DNA from: an uncultured Lentibacter sp.
GTDB taxonomy: Bacteria; Pseudomonadota; Alphaproteobacteria; Rhodobacterales; Rhodobacteraceae
Direction: 5' to 3'
Length of the DNA stretch: 64,000 nt
Assembly (NCBI GenBank): GCA_947497495.1
Contig: CANMGT010000003.1
Span: forward strand, 124,001-188,000
The notes beneath the pieces are model-generated. The model was given only the letters and a program-made list of their open reading frames with translations. It ran no database searches and was not told the origin of the DNA. The translations under genes and the position numbers were made by a program. Position 1 is the stretch's first letter, and each line of letters starts with the position of its first letter. Positions 1-9,288 of this stretch are shown here, one piece after another.

Positions 1-1
1 G

Positions 2-1237
2 GGCGGTGCAGCCGAGGGCGACTATTCGCTCGCAGCCCAGATCGTGCGTCACGGCGTGACCCATTTGCAATGCACCCCTTCGCTTGCACGGATGCTGAGC
101 ATCAACGAAGAAAGCCGCATGGCCTTGTCGCGGGTCAAACACCTGATGATTGGCGGCGAAGCATTGCCCGGTAACCTTGTCACGGACCTTATCGCTCTGA
201 CCGAGGCCAATATTGAAAACATGTATGGGCCGACAGAAACGACGATCTGGTCAACGACGGAAACAGCCCGAAAACCGGAAGATACGGTGAACATAGGCCG
301 CCCGATCTCGAACACACAGACCTATGTTTTGAACGAACTGGGCGAGCCTTGCCTCATTGGACAGCCAGGAGAGTTGTTCATTGGTGGTGCCGGCGTGACG
401 CGTGGCTATTGGCAACGCGATGATCTCACCAGCGAGCGCTTTCGGCCAAATCCTTTTCACGCGGGCCGGATGTATTGTACGGGCGACTTGGTGCGCTGGC
501 GTGATGACGGCCGTCTGGACTTCCTCGGACGGGCTGACAATCAAGTTAAATTGCGGGGCTATCGTATCGAACTTGGAGAAATTGAAGCGCGTTTGCACGA
601 GCAGCCGTCTATTAGGCAAGCCGTTGTTATGGCACGGGAAGACACGCCGGGAGACTTGCGGCTTGTGGCCTATGTGGTGTCTGATAAGACGCCAGATGAA
701 ACGGGTTTACGCAGCGCGCTAGCGCGTGATTTGCCGGAGTTTATGTTGCCCCAGCACTTTGTTCGCTTGGAAGCGTTTCCACTGACGCCCAACAAAAAGG
801 TTGATCGCAAAGCATTGCCGCAGCCGCAAGCTGCCAAGCCCGCTGCGGCCAACGAAGGCACAATAGGTGCATTCAAATCCGATGATGCTGTTGAAGCCGA
901 GATCATGCGCGTTTGGACCCATGTCTTGGGTGTGCAGAGCATCTCTTCGCGCGACAGCTTTTTTGATCTTGGCGGGCATTCGCTGCTTGCCGTGCAGGCG
1001 CACCGTGAAATTCGGGAAAGCTGTACGGTTCCTAGGCTTTCGATAACCGATATCTTCCGCTTCCCGACGCTATCAGCTCTGGCTGGTAGGGTGCGTGACT
1101 TGGGAGCAACCGTTGCTGGCAAGAAGGCTGAACCCGCCGCAGCGGCTTCATTGCCTACGCCCCCCGTGGTTGTTGATGAAACGATGTCGCGGCGTCGCCA
1201 AATGCGGGCTCGGCGCGAAACGGCCCGCGCGTCGTGA
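2..1237 (+). CDS. Non-ribosomal peptide synthetase, C-terminal part (adenylation + carrier domain), cut by window start
   Basis: The reading frame is open from base 2, so the 5' part lies outside the window; about 411 residues are visible. Adenylation core motifs appear in order: YGPTETT (A5, about residue 75), YCTGDLVRW (A7), GRADNQVKLRGYRIELGEIE (A8) and the A10 lysine region NKKVDRKAL. A peptidyl-carrier domain follows with FFDLGGHSLL, whose serine accepts phosphopantetheine. The protein stops about 60 residues after the carrier with a basic tail; there is no thioesterase, reductase or condensation domain, so release must be by another protein or the carrier serves as a loading station. 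Substrate specificity cannot be read because the first half of the pocket is missing. Its stop overlaps the start of the next gene (GTGA). Confidence 0.93.
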   Translation, partial: GGAAEGDYSLAAQIVRHGVTHLQCTPSLARMLSINEESRMALSRVKHLMIGGEALPGNLVTDLIALTEANIENMYGPTETTIWSTTETARKPEDTVNIGRPISNTQTYVLNELGEPCLIGQPGELFIGGAGVTRGYWQRDDLTSERFRPNPFHAGRMYCTGDLVRWRDDGRLDFLGRADNQVKLRGYRIELGEIEARLHEQPSIRQAVVMAREDTPGDLRLVAYVVSDKTPDETGLRSALARDLPEFMLPQHFVRLEAFPLTPNKKVDRKALPQPQAAKPAAANEGTIGAFKSDDAVEAEIMRVWTHVLGVQSISSRDSFFDLGGHSLLAVQAHREIRESCTVPRLSITDIFRFPTLSALAGRVRDLGATVAGKKAEPAAAASLPTPPVVVDETMSRRRQMRARRETARAS

Positions 1238-1896
1238 GCTTGAAGGCGCTCTCAGATGCACTGTCACAGGGGCTTCCCGCGGGTATCGGCTTTGCGATAG
1301 AAGATCCGAGAGTTTCTGAAGAAGGGTTGCATTCCCTCGAGTTGGCATCCGTAGAGCGGGCAGTTCCCAAGCGCAGGCGTGAGTTTGCAGCCGGTCGCCG
1401 TGCTGCGCGTGCTGCATTTGCAAGAGTAGGGCTTCCCGAACGTCCAATTCCTGCTGGCCAGGACAGAGCTCCGGTCTGGCCTGAAGGCACAATCGGAAGC
1501 ATCAGTCATTGCGATGACGCTTGCGTGGCAATATGCGCAAAAAACATTTTTTATCAATCCCTTGGTATAGATGTCGAAGCCAAGACAGAACTGGCAGCAG
1601 AACTTGTCGATGAAATTTGCACGTCACACGAACTTGAGGCCCTAAAGGCAGGAACGATGCCCGTTTTGTGCGCTGCAAAGCGGCTGTTTTCTGCAAAGGA
1701 GGCTGCGTTTAAGGCGCAGTTTGCAGTGACGGGAAAAATGCTTGGGTTTCGAGAGTTGTCCGTTAAGTTTGTCAACAACACCGAATTTATTGCGTACTTT
1801 GTAAACCCGCGGAGCGCGTTTGAGAAAACGTTTGAAGCGAAAGGTCGGTCTTGGACAACTGACGTTCACTTTATGCACATCATGATAATAGCTTAA
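1234..1896 (+). CDS. 4'-phosphopantetheinyl transferase (Sfp/EntD type)
   Basis: Transfers phosphopantetheine from CoA to the carrier-domain serine of synthetases. Family motifs visible in the 220 aa: IGSISHCDD (about residue 88), LGIDVE (about 109, Mg-binding acidic residues) and FSAKEAAFKAQF (about 150). Starts at GTG 1234, overlapping the NRPS stop by four bases, which implies translational coupling and makes the adjacent NRPS its most likely substrate. Length matches the EntD-like subgroup. The product is otherwise ordinary; the 3' third is richer in A+T than the neighbours. No terminator was recognised before the next gene. Confidence 0.92.
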   Translation: MSLKALSDALSQGLPAGIGFAIEDPRVSEEGLHSLELASVERAVPKRRREFAAGRRAARAAFARVGLPERPIPAGQDRAPVWPEGTIGSISHCDDACVAICAKNIFYQSLGIDVEAKTELAAELVDEICTSHELEALKAGTMPVLCAAKRLFSAKEAAFKAQFAVTGKMLGFRELSVKFVNNTEFIAYFVNPRSAFEKTFEAKGRSWTTDVHFMHIMIIA

Positions 1897-2117
1897 CTTT
1901 TTTCAGAAAACCAAGGGCCTTGTCCGCAAGAGTGAGGTTGCGAGAGTGGAAACACTGAGTTTCATCTTGATGTGTATAAATATTGGTAAAATTAAGGCAG
2001 ATAGATTATATTCAAAGTAGTGAGGCCAATTGCATCTGGGGCAATCTGGAACCCGCTGTTTTTCTAGCAAAATTCCTGCGGGGGCAGGGGATGGCGCCTT
2101 GTTAGTGGAGTTGGACA

Positions 2118-3419
2118 ATGGGCCAGATCCAGTCGTTTGGTGATTTTTGGAGCATGCTGCGTCGGCGCTTTTGGTTGATCGCACTCATTGTCGTTTGCGG
2201 CACATTGGTTTCGATCTATTGGGCCTTGGGTCAGAAGAAGATTTATGAAGCGACAGCTGTCGCCCAAATCGAAGCACCAACGATTGTAGATGCCGGAACG
2301 CGAGCGGGAGGCACCACGTCGATTGATAGACGCCTCAGATTGCTCGAGCAGCAACTTATGGCGCGCGACAATCTCGTCAGCATCATCAAAAAATACGGTC
2401 TCTACTCAGGTGCGGAATTGTCGCTTAACCTTAAGGTTTCTGCATTGCGCGATGCGGCTCGGATCCTTCAAATCACGGATCCCAACGCAAGTTGGGGAGC
2501 CGCAAGAACCCCGACTGGTATGGTCATTACCGTTTCGGATACAGATCCGGAGATGGCTGCGCTGCTCGCAAATGAGTTCTTGCAAAATCTTCTTGATCTC
2601 AACAATCAACGCCGTTCGGCGGCTGCGTCCGAGCAGCTTTCATTTTTCCAAGCGGAGAAAGAGCGCGTTGAAGCGGAAATAACCTTGCTTGAAACACGTA
2701 TTGCCACATTTAAAGAGCAAAACGCACCTTACTTGCCAGCAGGAATAGCCTCGCAACGTGAAGAACTCACCGAGCTTCGTTCAACCTTGTTGCAGCTTGA
2801 TCAAAGCCTGATTGAGCTGGAGGGTAGTGGTGCGCGCCAAAGGAACATCGTCAACCAGCGCGCCTTGATCAACGAACAGCGCGAGCTGATCAGCGAACGG
2901 ATTTCGGAGATCGAAGAAGCGATTACGACAGCGCCGGAAGTTGAGCGTCAGTTTAGCACGCTTGAGCGCGAACAAGAGCAGCTCAAGGGCCAGTACACCG
3001 TAATCACGCAGCGCGCGACAAGTGCCGAAATGAGCCAGGCACTTGAAAATCAAGACCAGTTTGAAAGAATAGAGGTTCTGGAGACCGCCTTGGTTCCTGA
3101 AAATCCTGTGTCTGGAAGCCGCAAGAAAAAAGTAATTCTAGGGTTTGCTGCCAGCGGTCTTATCGGCTTGGCTCTTGCGTTCCTGCTCGAGTTGGTGCGA
3201 CCAGTTATCCGCACGCGCGAGCACTTGGAACGCCAGCTCAATGTCAAAGCTGTTGTTGCGATCCCTAGAATTGAAAAGCCGAAAGGCAAGAAGAGAAAGA
3301 AAGTCATGCGTGCCGCACTTCTCGTTGGCCTGCTGGCGCTTGCAGCTATCATCTTTGGTATTTTGAGAGACGGAATCGGCGGTTTGTTGGGGCTTATTCA
3401 GCGCAAAACAATTGGCTGA
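2118..3419 (+). CDS. Wzz/GumC-type polysaccharide chain-length determinant protein
   Basis: Inner-membrane co-polymerase expected to set chain length or couple polymerisation to export. Hydrophobic segment at about residues 18-36 after a short cytoplasmic leader, then a long periplasmic part rich in Glu/Gln/Leu that reads as coiled coil (about 165-320), then a second membrane segment around 342-362 preceded by the Pro-rich region (PENPVSGSRKKK) typical of the family. A further hydrophobic stretch near the C-terminus (about 403-423) follows a Lys-rich loop. There is no ATPase domain; the matching ATPase is encoded convergently by the next gene, nine bases away. Start ATG is preceded by GGAG. 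Confidence 0.85.
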   Translation: MGQIQSFGDFWSMLRRRFWLIALIVVCGTLVSIYWALGQKKIYEATAVAQIEAPTIVDAGTRAGGTTSIDRRLRLLEQQLMARDNLVSIIKKYGLYSGAELSLNLKVSALRDAARILQITDPNASWGAARTPTGMVITVSDTDPEMAALLANEFLQNLLDLNNQRRSAAASEQLSFFQAEKERVEAEITLLETRIATFKEQNAPYLPAGIASQREELTELRSTLLQLDQSLIELEGSGARQRNIVNQRALINEQRELISERISEIEEAITTAPEVERQFSTLEREQEQLKGQYTVITQRATSAEMSQALENQDQFERIEVLETALVPENPVSGSRKKKVILGFAASGLIGLALAFLLELVRPVIRTREHLERQLNVKAVVAIPRIEKPKGKKRKKVMRAALLVGLLALAAIIFGILRDGIGGLLGLIQRKTIG

Positions 3420-3428
3420 GCATCGCGC

Positions 3429-4787
3429 TCAATAGCCGTAGCTATAGTCACTACCGTCTTCGCCTTCGGCTTGGTTCAGCACGACGCCCAGCAACGGCGT
3501 GTCCTCACCCAAGCGACGCATAACTTCACGCACTTCTTCCGGGCTCGTGCTGCCACCGCCAACAACCATCAGAACGCCGTCAAATTGCTTGCGAAACGCG
3601 ATAACGTCGTCAAACGCAAGCGCAGGTGGCATGTCAAACAAGACAATATCAGGTGACATTTCCTGCATCATCTTGTCGAGATGAGTGCCGGTTGCCGGAT
3701 CTTGCGCGAGTTCGGCAGCATAGGGTTCGATGATCCCATTAGTGCCTATCGCAAGACTTGAGCCGATATTAAGGTTGTTCTTATCAAACTTGACCAGAAA
3801 GTCTTCGGCAGGCGTCACACCACGCAGGAAGTCGCCCATACATCCGGGGTTCGGATCACCGATGACGCCGGCAACCGAAGGGTTGCGCATGTCCATATCG
3901 AGCAGAATCGTACGGTTGGCTTCATAGCGAGACAGGGAGATCGCGAGGTTCACAGCAGTGAATGTCTTGCCGCAATTTCGCGATGGCGAGGTGATCGCAA
4001 CCCGCTTCCAGCCGTGCTCAAGCAAAGTATGAACAAGCCGTGTGCGCAGCACATCAAACGCGCCGTGCGCAGGCTCGTTGCGGCTGGCTGTGATAACAAG
4101 GTTTTCCTCCAGATGCGGCACATTTACAGGCATTACAGCCAGTTTGTTCCACAAATCTGCAGGTTCGTGTGATTGCGGGACCTGTGCTGTATTATAGGCA
4201 TCGCGCAGTTTCTTCTGCGCGGCCAAATCAGCAGCGCTTAGCCCCACCGGCGGTTCAGCCTCAAGCTCGTCTTCAACCTTTTCCATTGACGGCGCGGGCT
4301 CTGCCGGAGCGTTTTGCAAAGCCTGCGTTGGCTCGCCAAGGTGATCGCTTACTTCAGCCGGTTCAACTGTCTGCTCAAGTGATATGTCTTCAGCGAGGGG
4401 TGTAGTTTCTATTTCAGCATAAGCCATTTCGGGCTGCTGCTGTGAAGGCGCTTCGGTAGTTTCGAAGCCTTCCTCCCCCTTGATATCGTGAGAAAGCTTG
4501 AAAAGGGCTTCCTCGACAAGCGCATTGTGCTCGCGTATTTTGGCGCGGGCTTGTTCGGCTGTCTTTTCGCCACGGATATCTGACAGTTCTTCGTCGAACT
4601 CGGCATCAAGCGCATCCAGAGCCTCAAAGCTGTCTTCGAGCTTGGACTTTTGCAGGGTGGCGGCAGGTTTGGGTTTTTCGGAAACATGAGGCATATCGCC
4701 TCCCAACATATCTTCGATCAGTCGGTTGCGGTCTTCTGAACTGAGTTGTTTCCGCGCAGTCCGGCTATACGTACGTCGCTCACCCAT
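3429..4787 (-). CDS. CpsD/CapB-like polysaccharide-associated ATPase (BY-kinase type)
   Basis: The C-terminal ~220 residues form a ParA/MinD-like P-loop domain: variant Walker A SPSRNCGKTF, Walker A' TILLDMDMRNPSV and Walker B IVLFDMPPA. The C-terminus DYSYGY carries three tyrosines, short for the tyrosine cluster of bacterial tyrosine kinases but suggestive. The N-terminal ~220 residues are acidic, low-complexity and rich in Ala/Glu/Pro, with no domain recognised. In the family such proteins cycle with a Wzz-type partner to control polysaccharide export; the partner is the adjacent convergent gene. Strong RBS GGGAGG precedes the ATG. The Walker A lacks the usual first glycine, so ATPase or kinase activity is inferred. 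Confidence 0.83.
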   Translation of the reverse strand: MGERRTYSRTARKQLSSEDRNRLIEDMLGGDMPHVSEKPKPAATLQKSKLEDSFEALDALDAEFDEELSDIRGEKTAEQARAKIREHNALVEEALFKLSHDIKGEEGFETTEAPSQQQPEMAYAEIETTPLAEDISLEQTVEPAEVSDHLGEPTQALQNAPAEPAPSMEKVEDELEAEPPVGLSAADLAAQKKLRDAYNTAQVPQSHEPADLWNKLAVMPVNVPHLEENLVITASRNEPAHGAFDVLRTRLVHTLLEHGWKRVAITSPSRNCGKTFTAVNLAISLSRYEANRTILLDMDMRNPSVAGVIGDPNPGCMGDFLRGVTPAEDFLVKFDKNNLNIGSSLAIGTNGIIEPYAAELAQDPATGTHLDKMMQEMSPDIVLFDMPPALAFDDVIAFRKQFDGVLMVVGGGSTSPEEVREVMRRLGEDTPLLGVVLNQAEGEDGSDYSYGY

Positions 4788-4959
4788 GACTCATACCTCC
4801 CGGTGTCGTCATGTGCATTGCAATGCAAAATCTATAATGCGCTGGCCTCAAGTGTCACCTGTAAATTCGACGCTAACGTTGTAGCATCACATAAGCTTTG
4901 AGGCTCTTAAACCAAGTGAATCGGGCGAAATTATGCCAATCTAAGGCCGAAATGCCGCG

Positions 4960-7053
4960 TTAGAAACCAAATAGCCCTGCCTCTTCAATTGCGATTTTGA
5001 CAAAGGCATCCCGTTTCTGCTCAGGCGCCCAGCCGAGAACCGTTTTGGGTTTGGCGTTGTCAAATGGCGAGAAATGTGCGCGGCTCTTCCAGTCGCGCAG
5101 GCTTGGCCTGGACAGGCCTTTCCGGCGCAGGACTTTGGTTTTCAAGAAAAACTTGACGGCGTCTGAGGCGAAGAAGGGGAAAAGTGGCCCGCTAGAGACG
5201 CGAATTTTCGCGCCGAGTGTTTTGTGAATCGCGTCAAAATAGTCGCGCGCTGTGAGCATTGGTTCACCGATCAGATTGAAACTTTCGCCAACAGCTTCCT
5301 CACGTTCAGCCATCATGATCAGCCCATCAGCGACGTCATCAATCAGAACAAACGGCAGCGTGTGCCGCCCATTGCCCCAAAGTTTCACAGCACCGGCACC
5401 GTGCCAACGTCCAATGCCCCAGTGCTGTAAAGGGCCGCCAGCCCCGACAACGATGCCGGGACGCGCGATCGACACAGGCAAGCCTTTATCTTTATGGAGT
5501 GCCATAAGCCGCTTTTCACATTCGGCTTTGGAGCGCGCGTAGATGTTGCGCTCTTCCATCGCCTCGCCAAATCCTGTGTTTTCACGGATTGTCACGTTGG
5601 GGTCAGACATATCGTATGAGGCAATCGTGCCGGTATAGACCAGCCGTTTTACGCCAGCATTGAGCGCTGCCTTGGCGATGCGTTCGGTGACGGCTACATC
5701 GTTTTCGAGCGCGTCAGCCCAAGTTTTATCGTCAGATTTTGCGAGGTCATAGACGTGTTCGATGCCTTCCATCGCGGCCTCGAGCCCTTGTGCATCGCGT
5801 AGCGATACGCCCACTGTCTCGACTTTGCTGGCAATGTCATCAAACGGGCCCGTCTTGCCGCGCGATAACACGCGCACATGTGTGCCATTGGCGACGAGTT
5901 TGCGCGTCAGGGCGCGCCCGATGAACCCTGTTCCGCCGATCACCAGAGCGGTTGGCCTTGGCCTACCACGTGGCTTGGCCGGTTTTGTTTCTGGGGGTAA
6001 AAGGGCGAGCGTCTCATCAATTGCGCGCATAACCTTTTCGGCACTCTCACCGTTAAAGCGCGCATCAACAGGGCGGCCTTCAGCAAGGGCTCCGTAGACT
6101 TCGGCGCACATGCCTCTAAAGCTCAACCCGTAGGGTGATTTCTGATTGAGAGAGCTTAGCTGGCGCAGGCCGTTCACCACACCTTCACGCAAGTGGGAAA
6201 CGCCCAAGCCAAGCGCGTTTCGCAGCGGGTTGATCACCAGATCCGAGGTGTTCACACCCGACACAACGAGCGTGTCGTTTGCATAGTCAAGCCGCGCCAT
6301 CGCAGATGAGCCTCGTAACACAACCGAGCGGTCATCGAATGTTTCAACAAGCGCAAGGTTAAGCGTAACATCAACGTTCCCAGCCCGCGCCAGAATACGC
6401 CAGCCCTGAGGGCGAGTTCCCCCGCCAGGGAGAGCGATCGGGTTGGAGGTTTGAAGATGCAGGATTTCGACATCGCCGAAGAGATCTTGCATGAAAGCAA
6501 AGAGATGCGGTCCGAGTTCCTGCAAAAGATTGCGGGTATCTCGTATCAGCCAGATGCCATATGGGCCCGAGCGCAGCGGCCCAAGCGGAAAGCACCAATT
6601 GATTTCAGCGCTGGAAACACGGCCCATCTCGCCCGATGCCACCTTGGCTTTGAGCCGCTCGTATGATGGCAAGCCCAGAAAATTGTGACCCGCGGCAAAC
6701 TGTAGGCTGCGTCCGGAAGCCGCCTTGGCCATGCTTGCTACATCCAAGGAGGAGAGCGCGACGGGTTTCTCGACAAGCACATGCAAACCGCCGTTGATAC
6801 ATTCCATGGCAACTGCATGGTGGTAATCTGGCGGCGTGAGCACATGAACTGCGTCAGCCGCCCCGGCTGCGAGCATCTCGGCTATAGAGCCAAAAGCCGC
6901 AATCCCGCGCGCTGCAGCAAAACTTTCGGCAGCCCCTAGATTGCTATCGACAACACAGGCGAGTTCGGCGCCAATTGTCGCCACGATAGCATCGGCGTGC
7001 CAATCGGCGATGTAGCCGGCCCCGATAATTCCTACACGTGTGGTTCTAGTCAT
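4960..7053 (-). CDS. Fusion: Gfo/Idh/MocA oxidoreductase + NAD-dependent epimerase/dehydratase
   Basis: One continuous 697-aa frame carries two dinucleotide-binding proteins. N-terminal half: Rossmann GIIGAGYIADWH (residue 8) and the EKPVAL motif characteristic of Gfo/Idh/MocA sugar oxidoreductases. After a short PAKPRGRPRP linker at about 360, a second Rossmann fold begins with ALVIGGTGFIGRAL and later YARSK, the YxxxK catalytic pair of extended SDR epimerases. Both activities are expected on nucleotide sugars or glycosides. Two separate genes of the same two families (9285-11332) lie upstream in the same run, so the pair seems to be duplicated, once fused and once split. Located 7 nt after the GT2 gene, likely same transcript. 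Confidence 0.88.
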   Translation of the reverse strand: MTRTTRVGIIGAGYIADWHADAIVATIGAELACVVDSNLGAAESFAAARGIAAFGSIAEMLAAGAADAVHVLTPPDYHHAVAMECINGGLHVLVEKPVALSSLDVASMAKAASGRSLQFAAGHNFLGLPSYERLKAKVASGEMGRVSSAEINWCFPLGPLRSGPYGIWLIRDTRNLLQELGPHLFAFMQDLFGDVEILHLQTSNPIALPGGGTRPQGWRILARAGNVDVTLNLALVETFDDRSVVLRGSSAMARLDYANDTLVVSGVNTSDLVINPLRNALGLGVSHLREGVVNGLRQLSSLNQKSPYGLSFRGMCAEVYGALAEGRPVDARFNGESAEKVMRAIDETLALLPPETKPAKPRGRPRPTALVIGGTGFIGRALTRKLVANGTHVRVLSRGKTGPFDDIASKVETVGVSLRDAQGLEAAMEGIEHVYDLAKSDDKTWADALENDVAVTERIAKAALNAGVKRLVYTGTIASYDMSDPNVTIRENTGFGEAMEERNIYARSKAECEKRLMALHKDKGLPVSIARPGIVVGAGGPLQHWGIGRWHGAGAVKLWGNGRHTLPFVLIDDVADGLIMMAEREEAVGESFNLIGEPMLTARDYFDAIHKTLGAKIRVSSGPLFPFFASDAVKFFLKTKVLRRKGLSRPSLRDWKSRAHFSPFDNAKPKTVLGWAPEQKRDAFVKIAIEEAGLFGF

Positions 7054-7060
7054 GTCTGGC

Positions 7061-8041
7061 TCACTTATACTCGATAATTACCATGTCAGCGCCGGTGCGC
7101 TTACGTTTGCGATAAGTTGCGGCCCCGATGATATTGGGAAACTTTGATAGAAACAGATAGAGCGCATGGTGCGCTGCCTGAAGGCGGGGCAGTCCGGCCT
7201 TTTCCAACCCACGCACAGACCGCACATAAGAAGTGGCAAACACTGCAAGAACAATTGCAAGTAGCGGCCAAGACATGACAGCCCCAACGAGGCCCAGAAA
7301 AGGCAAAGCCGCGCCGTAAACCCACATTCGCAGGCGCTCGCGTTTGAAATACGAAGGGTGCAGATCATTGACCTGCTCAAATCCGTGGCCCGTGCGCACG
7401 GCACGGCTCCACCATTGTTTGAAGGTCAGCATATTCGCATCGTGATGGGTCATCGGGATGGGAAGACGAAGCAGACGCCAGCCTTCCTTGCGCAGACGCG
7501 TGCAAAACTCGTCATCTTCAGCCGCGATCACGTGCGGGTTAAAACCCTCCACGGCTTCAAATGCGTGTGCGCGCACCATCATGTCGCCCCCGCAGGCTAT
7601 GATTTCACCCGCAGGGCGGTGCCATTCGAAGTCGCACATCGCGTTGTAGACGCTTGCGTTAGGGTCACGTTCCGCGCGCCAACCCGTGACGAGCGCTAGG
7701 CCTTTATCGCCTATGAGAGCTGCAGCGGCGTGTGTGAGGTACCCTTTCTCAAGCGTGCAGTCGCCATCCACAAACTGCACCACGTCCGGTGCGTCGGGCC
7801 GTGCCATGATGCGCTCAAAGCCCGCATTTCTGGCACGCGCAGCCGTGAAGGGAGCATCATCGTCCAGCAAAACGCAATCTGCACCGAGTGCGCGTGCGGC
7901 TTCAACCGAACCATCCGTTGAGCCGCTGTCGACATAGACAATCAGATCGACTTCGCTTTGCAAGGAGTTGAGGCAACTCACCAAGCGCTCGCCTTCGTTG
8001 CGGCCGATGACAACGGCTCCAATGTTCACAGCTTCGTTCAT
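7061..8041 (-). CDS. Glycosyltransferase family 2
   Basis: Inverting nucleotide-sugar transferase with the GT-A fold: VVIGRNEGERLVSCL at the N-terminus, VDSGSTDGSVEAA, and the metal-binding acidic motif QFVDGDCTLEKG. A hydrophobic region in the C-terminal third (about 240-270) suggests membrane association, as in many polysaccharide GT2 enzymes. 326 aa. Its ATG overlaps the stop of the upstream GT4 gene (ATGA), part of a chain of 4-nt overlaps running from 11332 down to 7061. Acceptor and donor sugars cannot be told from sequence. Confidence 0.9.
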   Translation of the reverse strand: MNEAVNIGAVVIGRNEGERLVSCLNSLQSEVDLIVYVDSGSTDGSVEAARALGADCVLLDDDAPFTAARARNAGFERIMARPDAPDVVQFVDGDCTLEKGYLTHAAAALIGDKGLALVTGWRAERDPNASVYNAMCDFEWHRPAGEIIACGGDMMVRAHAFEAVEGFNPHVIAAEDDEFCTRLRKEGWRLLRLPIPMTHHDANMLTFKQWWSRAVRTGHGFEQVNDLHPSYFKRERLRMWVYGAALPFLGLVGAVMSWPLLAIVLAVFATSYVRSVRGLEKAGLPRLQAAHHALYLFLSKFPNIIGAATYRKRKRTGADMVIIEYK

Positions 8042-9288
8042 TGATGCGCATCCTTTGGGTCAGGTCGGCAGGGCAGAGCGGCTCCATGTTGGGCGGCCTC
8101 AAAAAGCGCGGCCAGCCTCGCGGCTTCGGTCCTCGCCTGAAAGCCAGCTAGAACCGCCTTTTGGCCAGCTTGACCCATGGTTTTGGCCAGCTCTGGGTCG
8201 TCTGCGATTTTGTCGATAGCCGCGGCCAAGGCTGATGCATCACCGGGCGATACGAGCAAGCCACTTACGCCACCCTCAACCAATTCGGGAATGCCGGCAA
8301 TCCGGGTTGCAATAACGGGCAGGCCTGCTGCCATGGCTTCCATCAGAACGACAGGAACGCCTTCTGCAAAACTCGGCAGCACCAGAACATCACTTTCGCC
8401 AAGCAAGTCGGCAACGTCGCTTTGTGAGCGGTACCCGAGGAAAGTAACCTGCGAGCTTAAACCGCTAGCTTCGACCACGGCTTCCAGAGTGGCGCGATCT
8501 GGCCCATCGCCCACTATAGTGAGGTGCAAGCCCTTGGTTTTGGCACTTTGCATCGCTTCAATCAGAACCGGAAGGCCTTTCACTGCGGCCAAGCGACCGA
8601 CAAACAAAAGCCGTTTGCCTGTGTTGGCGTCGCTACGCTGGCGATAGCGCTCCGGTTCAATGCCGCAGTGCACAATGTGAAGTTTTCCCCAATGCTCTGT
8701 CGCCGCAAAACTCATGGCTTGAGAGCGGCAGAAATGGCTGATGCAGGCGACAAAACTTGCCCGTGCGATCTTCTCGTCGAGCCGCCAGTGGATGGGCTCA
8801 AAGAAAATGTCAGGCCCGTGTAGCGTGAAGGAATAAGGAATGCTTGAGAGTTCGCTTGCAAGCATTGCGACGGTGCAACTTGATTTGGCAATATGGTTGT
8901 GCAGGTGTGATACGCCCTCAAGTTGCATGTGTCTGGCGAGGATCCCTGCTTCTGCAAAATAGATCATCTGATAAGCAAAGGCTTTCAGCCCGCCTGGTGC
9001 GGTTTTGGCAGCCAAACCAAGCGCAGTAAACCAGCGCTTGGGAGATCGAACCATCAGCGCGCCATGTGCTTTAAGCAAACGTATAGGCTTTAGAGCGGCG
9101 GGCAGCACATTAAAAGTCTGCGCGGCTTCTTGAACTTGCTCTGGGCCAACATGGTGCGACGCAACCGTGCGCCGAATTGAGCAAGTCAAAACGTCAAGCC
9201 CCGTGGCGCGCAGCCCTGCGACTTCGCGCTGGATAAACGTATCGGTGGCGCGCGGGTATTCGCCTGTTAGGTAGGCCAACTTGCTCAC
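8038..9288 (-). CDS. Glycosyltransferase family 4 (GT-B)
   Basis: The ORF track extends to 9474, but the conserved protein begins at SKLAYLTGEYPRATDTFI. GTG at 9288 is preceded by GGAGAGGG and overlaps the stop of the upstream epimerase as GTGA, so I place the start there (416 aa). GT-B features: RLLFVGRLAAVKGLPVL in the middle and the retaining-enzyme EX7E motif in EGVPVVLMEAMAAGLPVIAT. Expected to add one sugar to the growing lipid-linked repeat unit on the cytoplasmic face. Ends in an ATGA overlap with the GT2 gene. Confidence 0.9.
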   Translation of the reverse strand: MSKLAYLTGEYPRATDTFIQREVAGLRATGLDVLTCSIRRTVASHHVGPEQVQEAAQTFNVLPAALKPIRLLKAHGALMVRSPKRWFTALGLAAKTAPGGLKAFAYQMIYFAEAGILARHMQLEGVSHLHNHIAKSSCTVAMLASELSSIPYSFTLHGPDIFFEPIHWRLDEKIARASFVACISHFCRSQAMSFAATEHWGKLHIVHCGIEPERYRQRSDANTGKRLLFVGRLAAVKGLPVLIEAMQSAKTKGLHLTIVGDGPDRATLEAVVEASGLSSQVTFLGYRSQSDVADLLGESDVLVLPSFAEGVPVVLMEAMAAGLPVIATRIAGIPELVEGGVSGLLVSPGDASALAAAIDKIADDPELAKTMGQAGQKAVLAGFQARTEAARLAALFEAAQHGAALPCRPDPKDAHQ

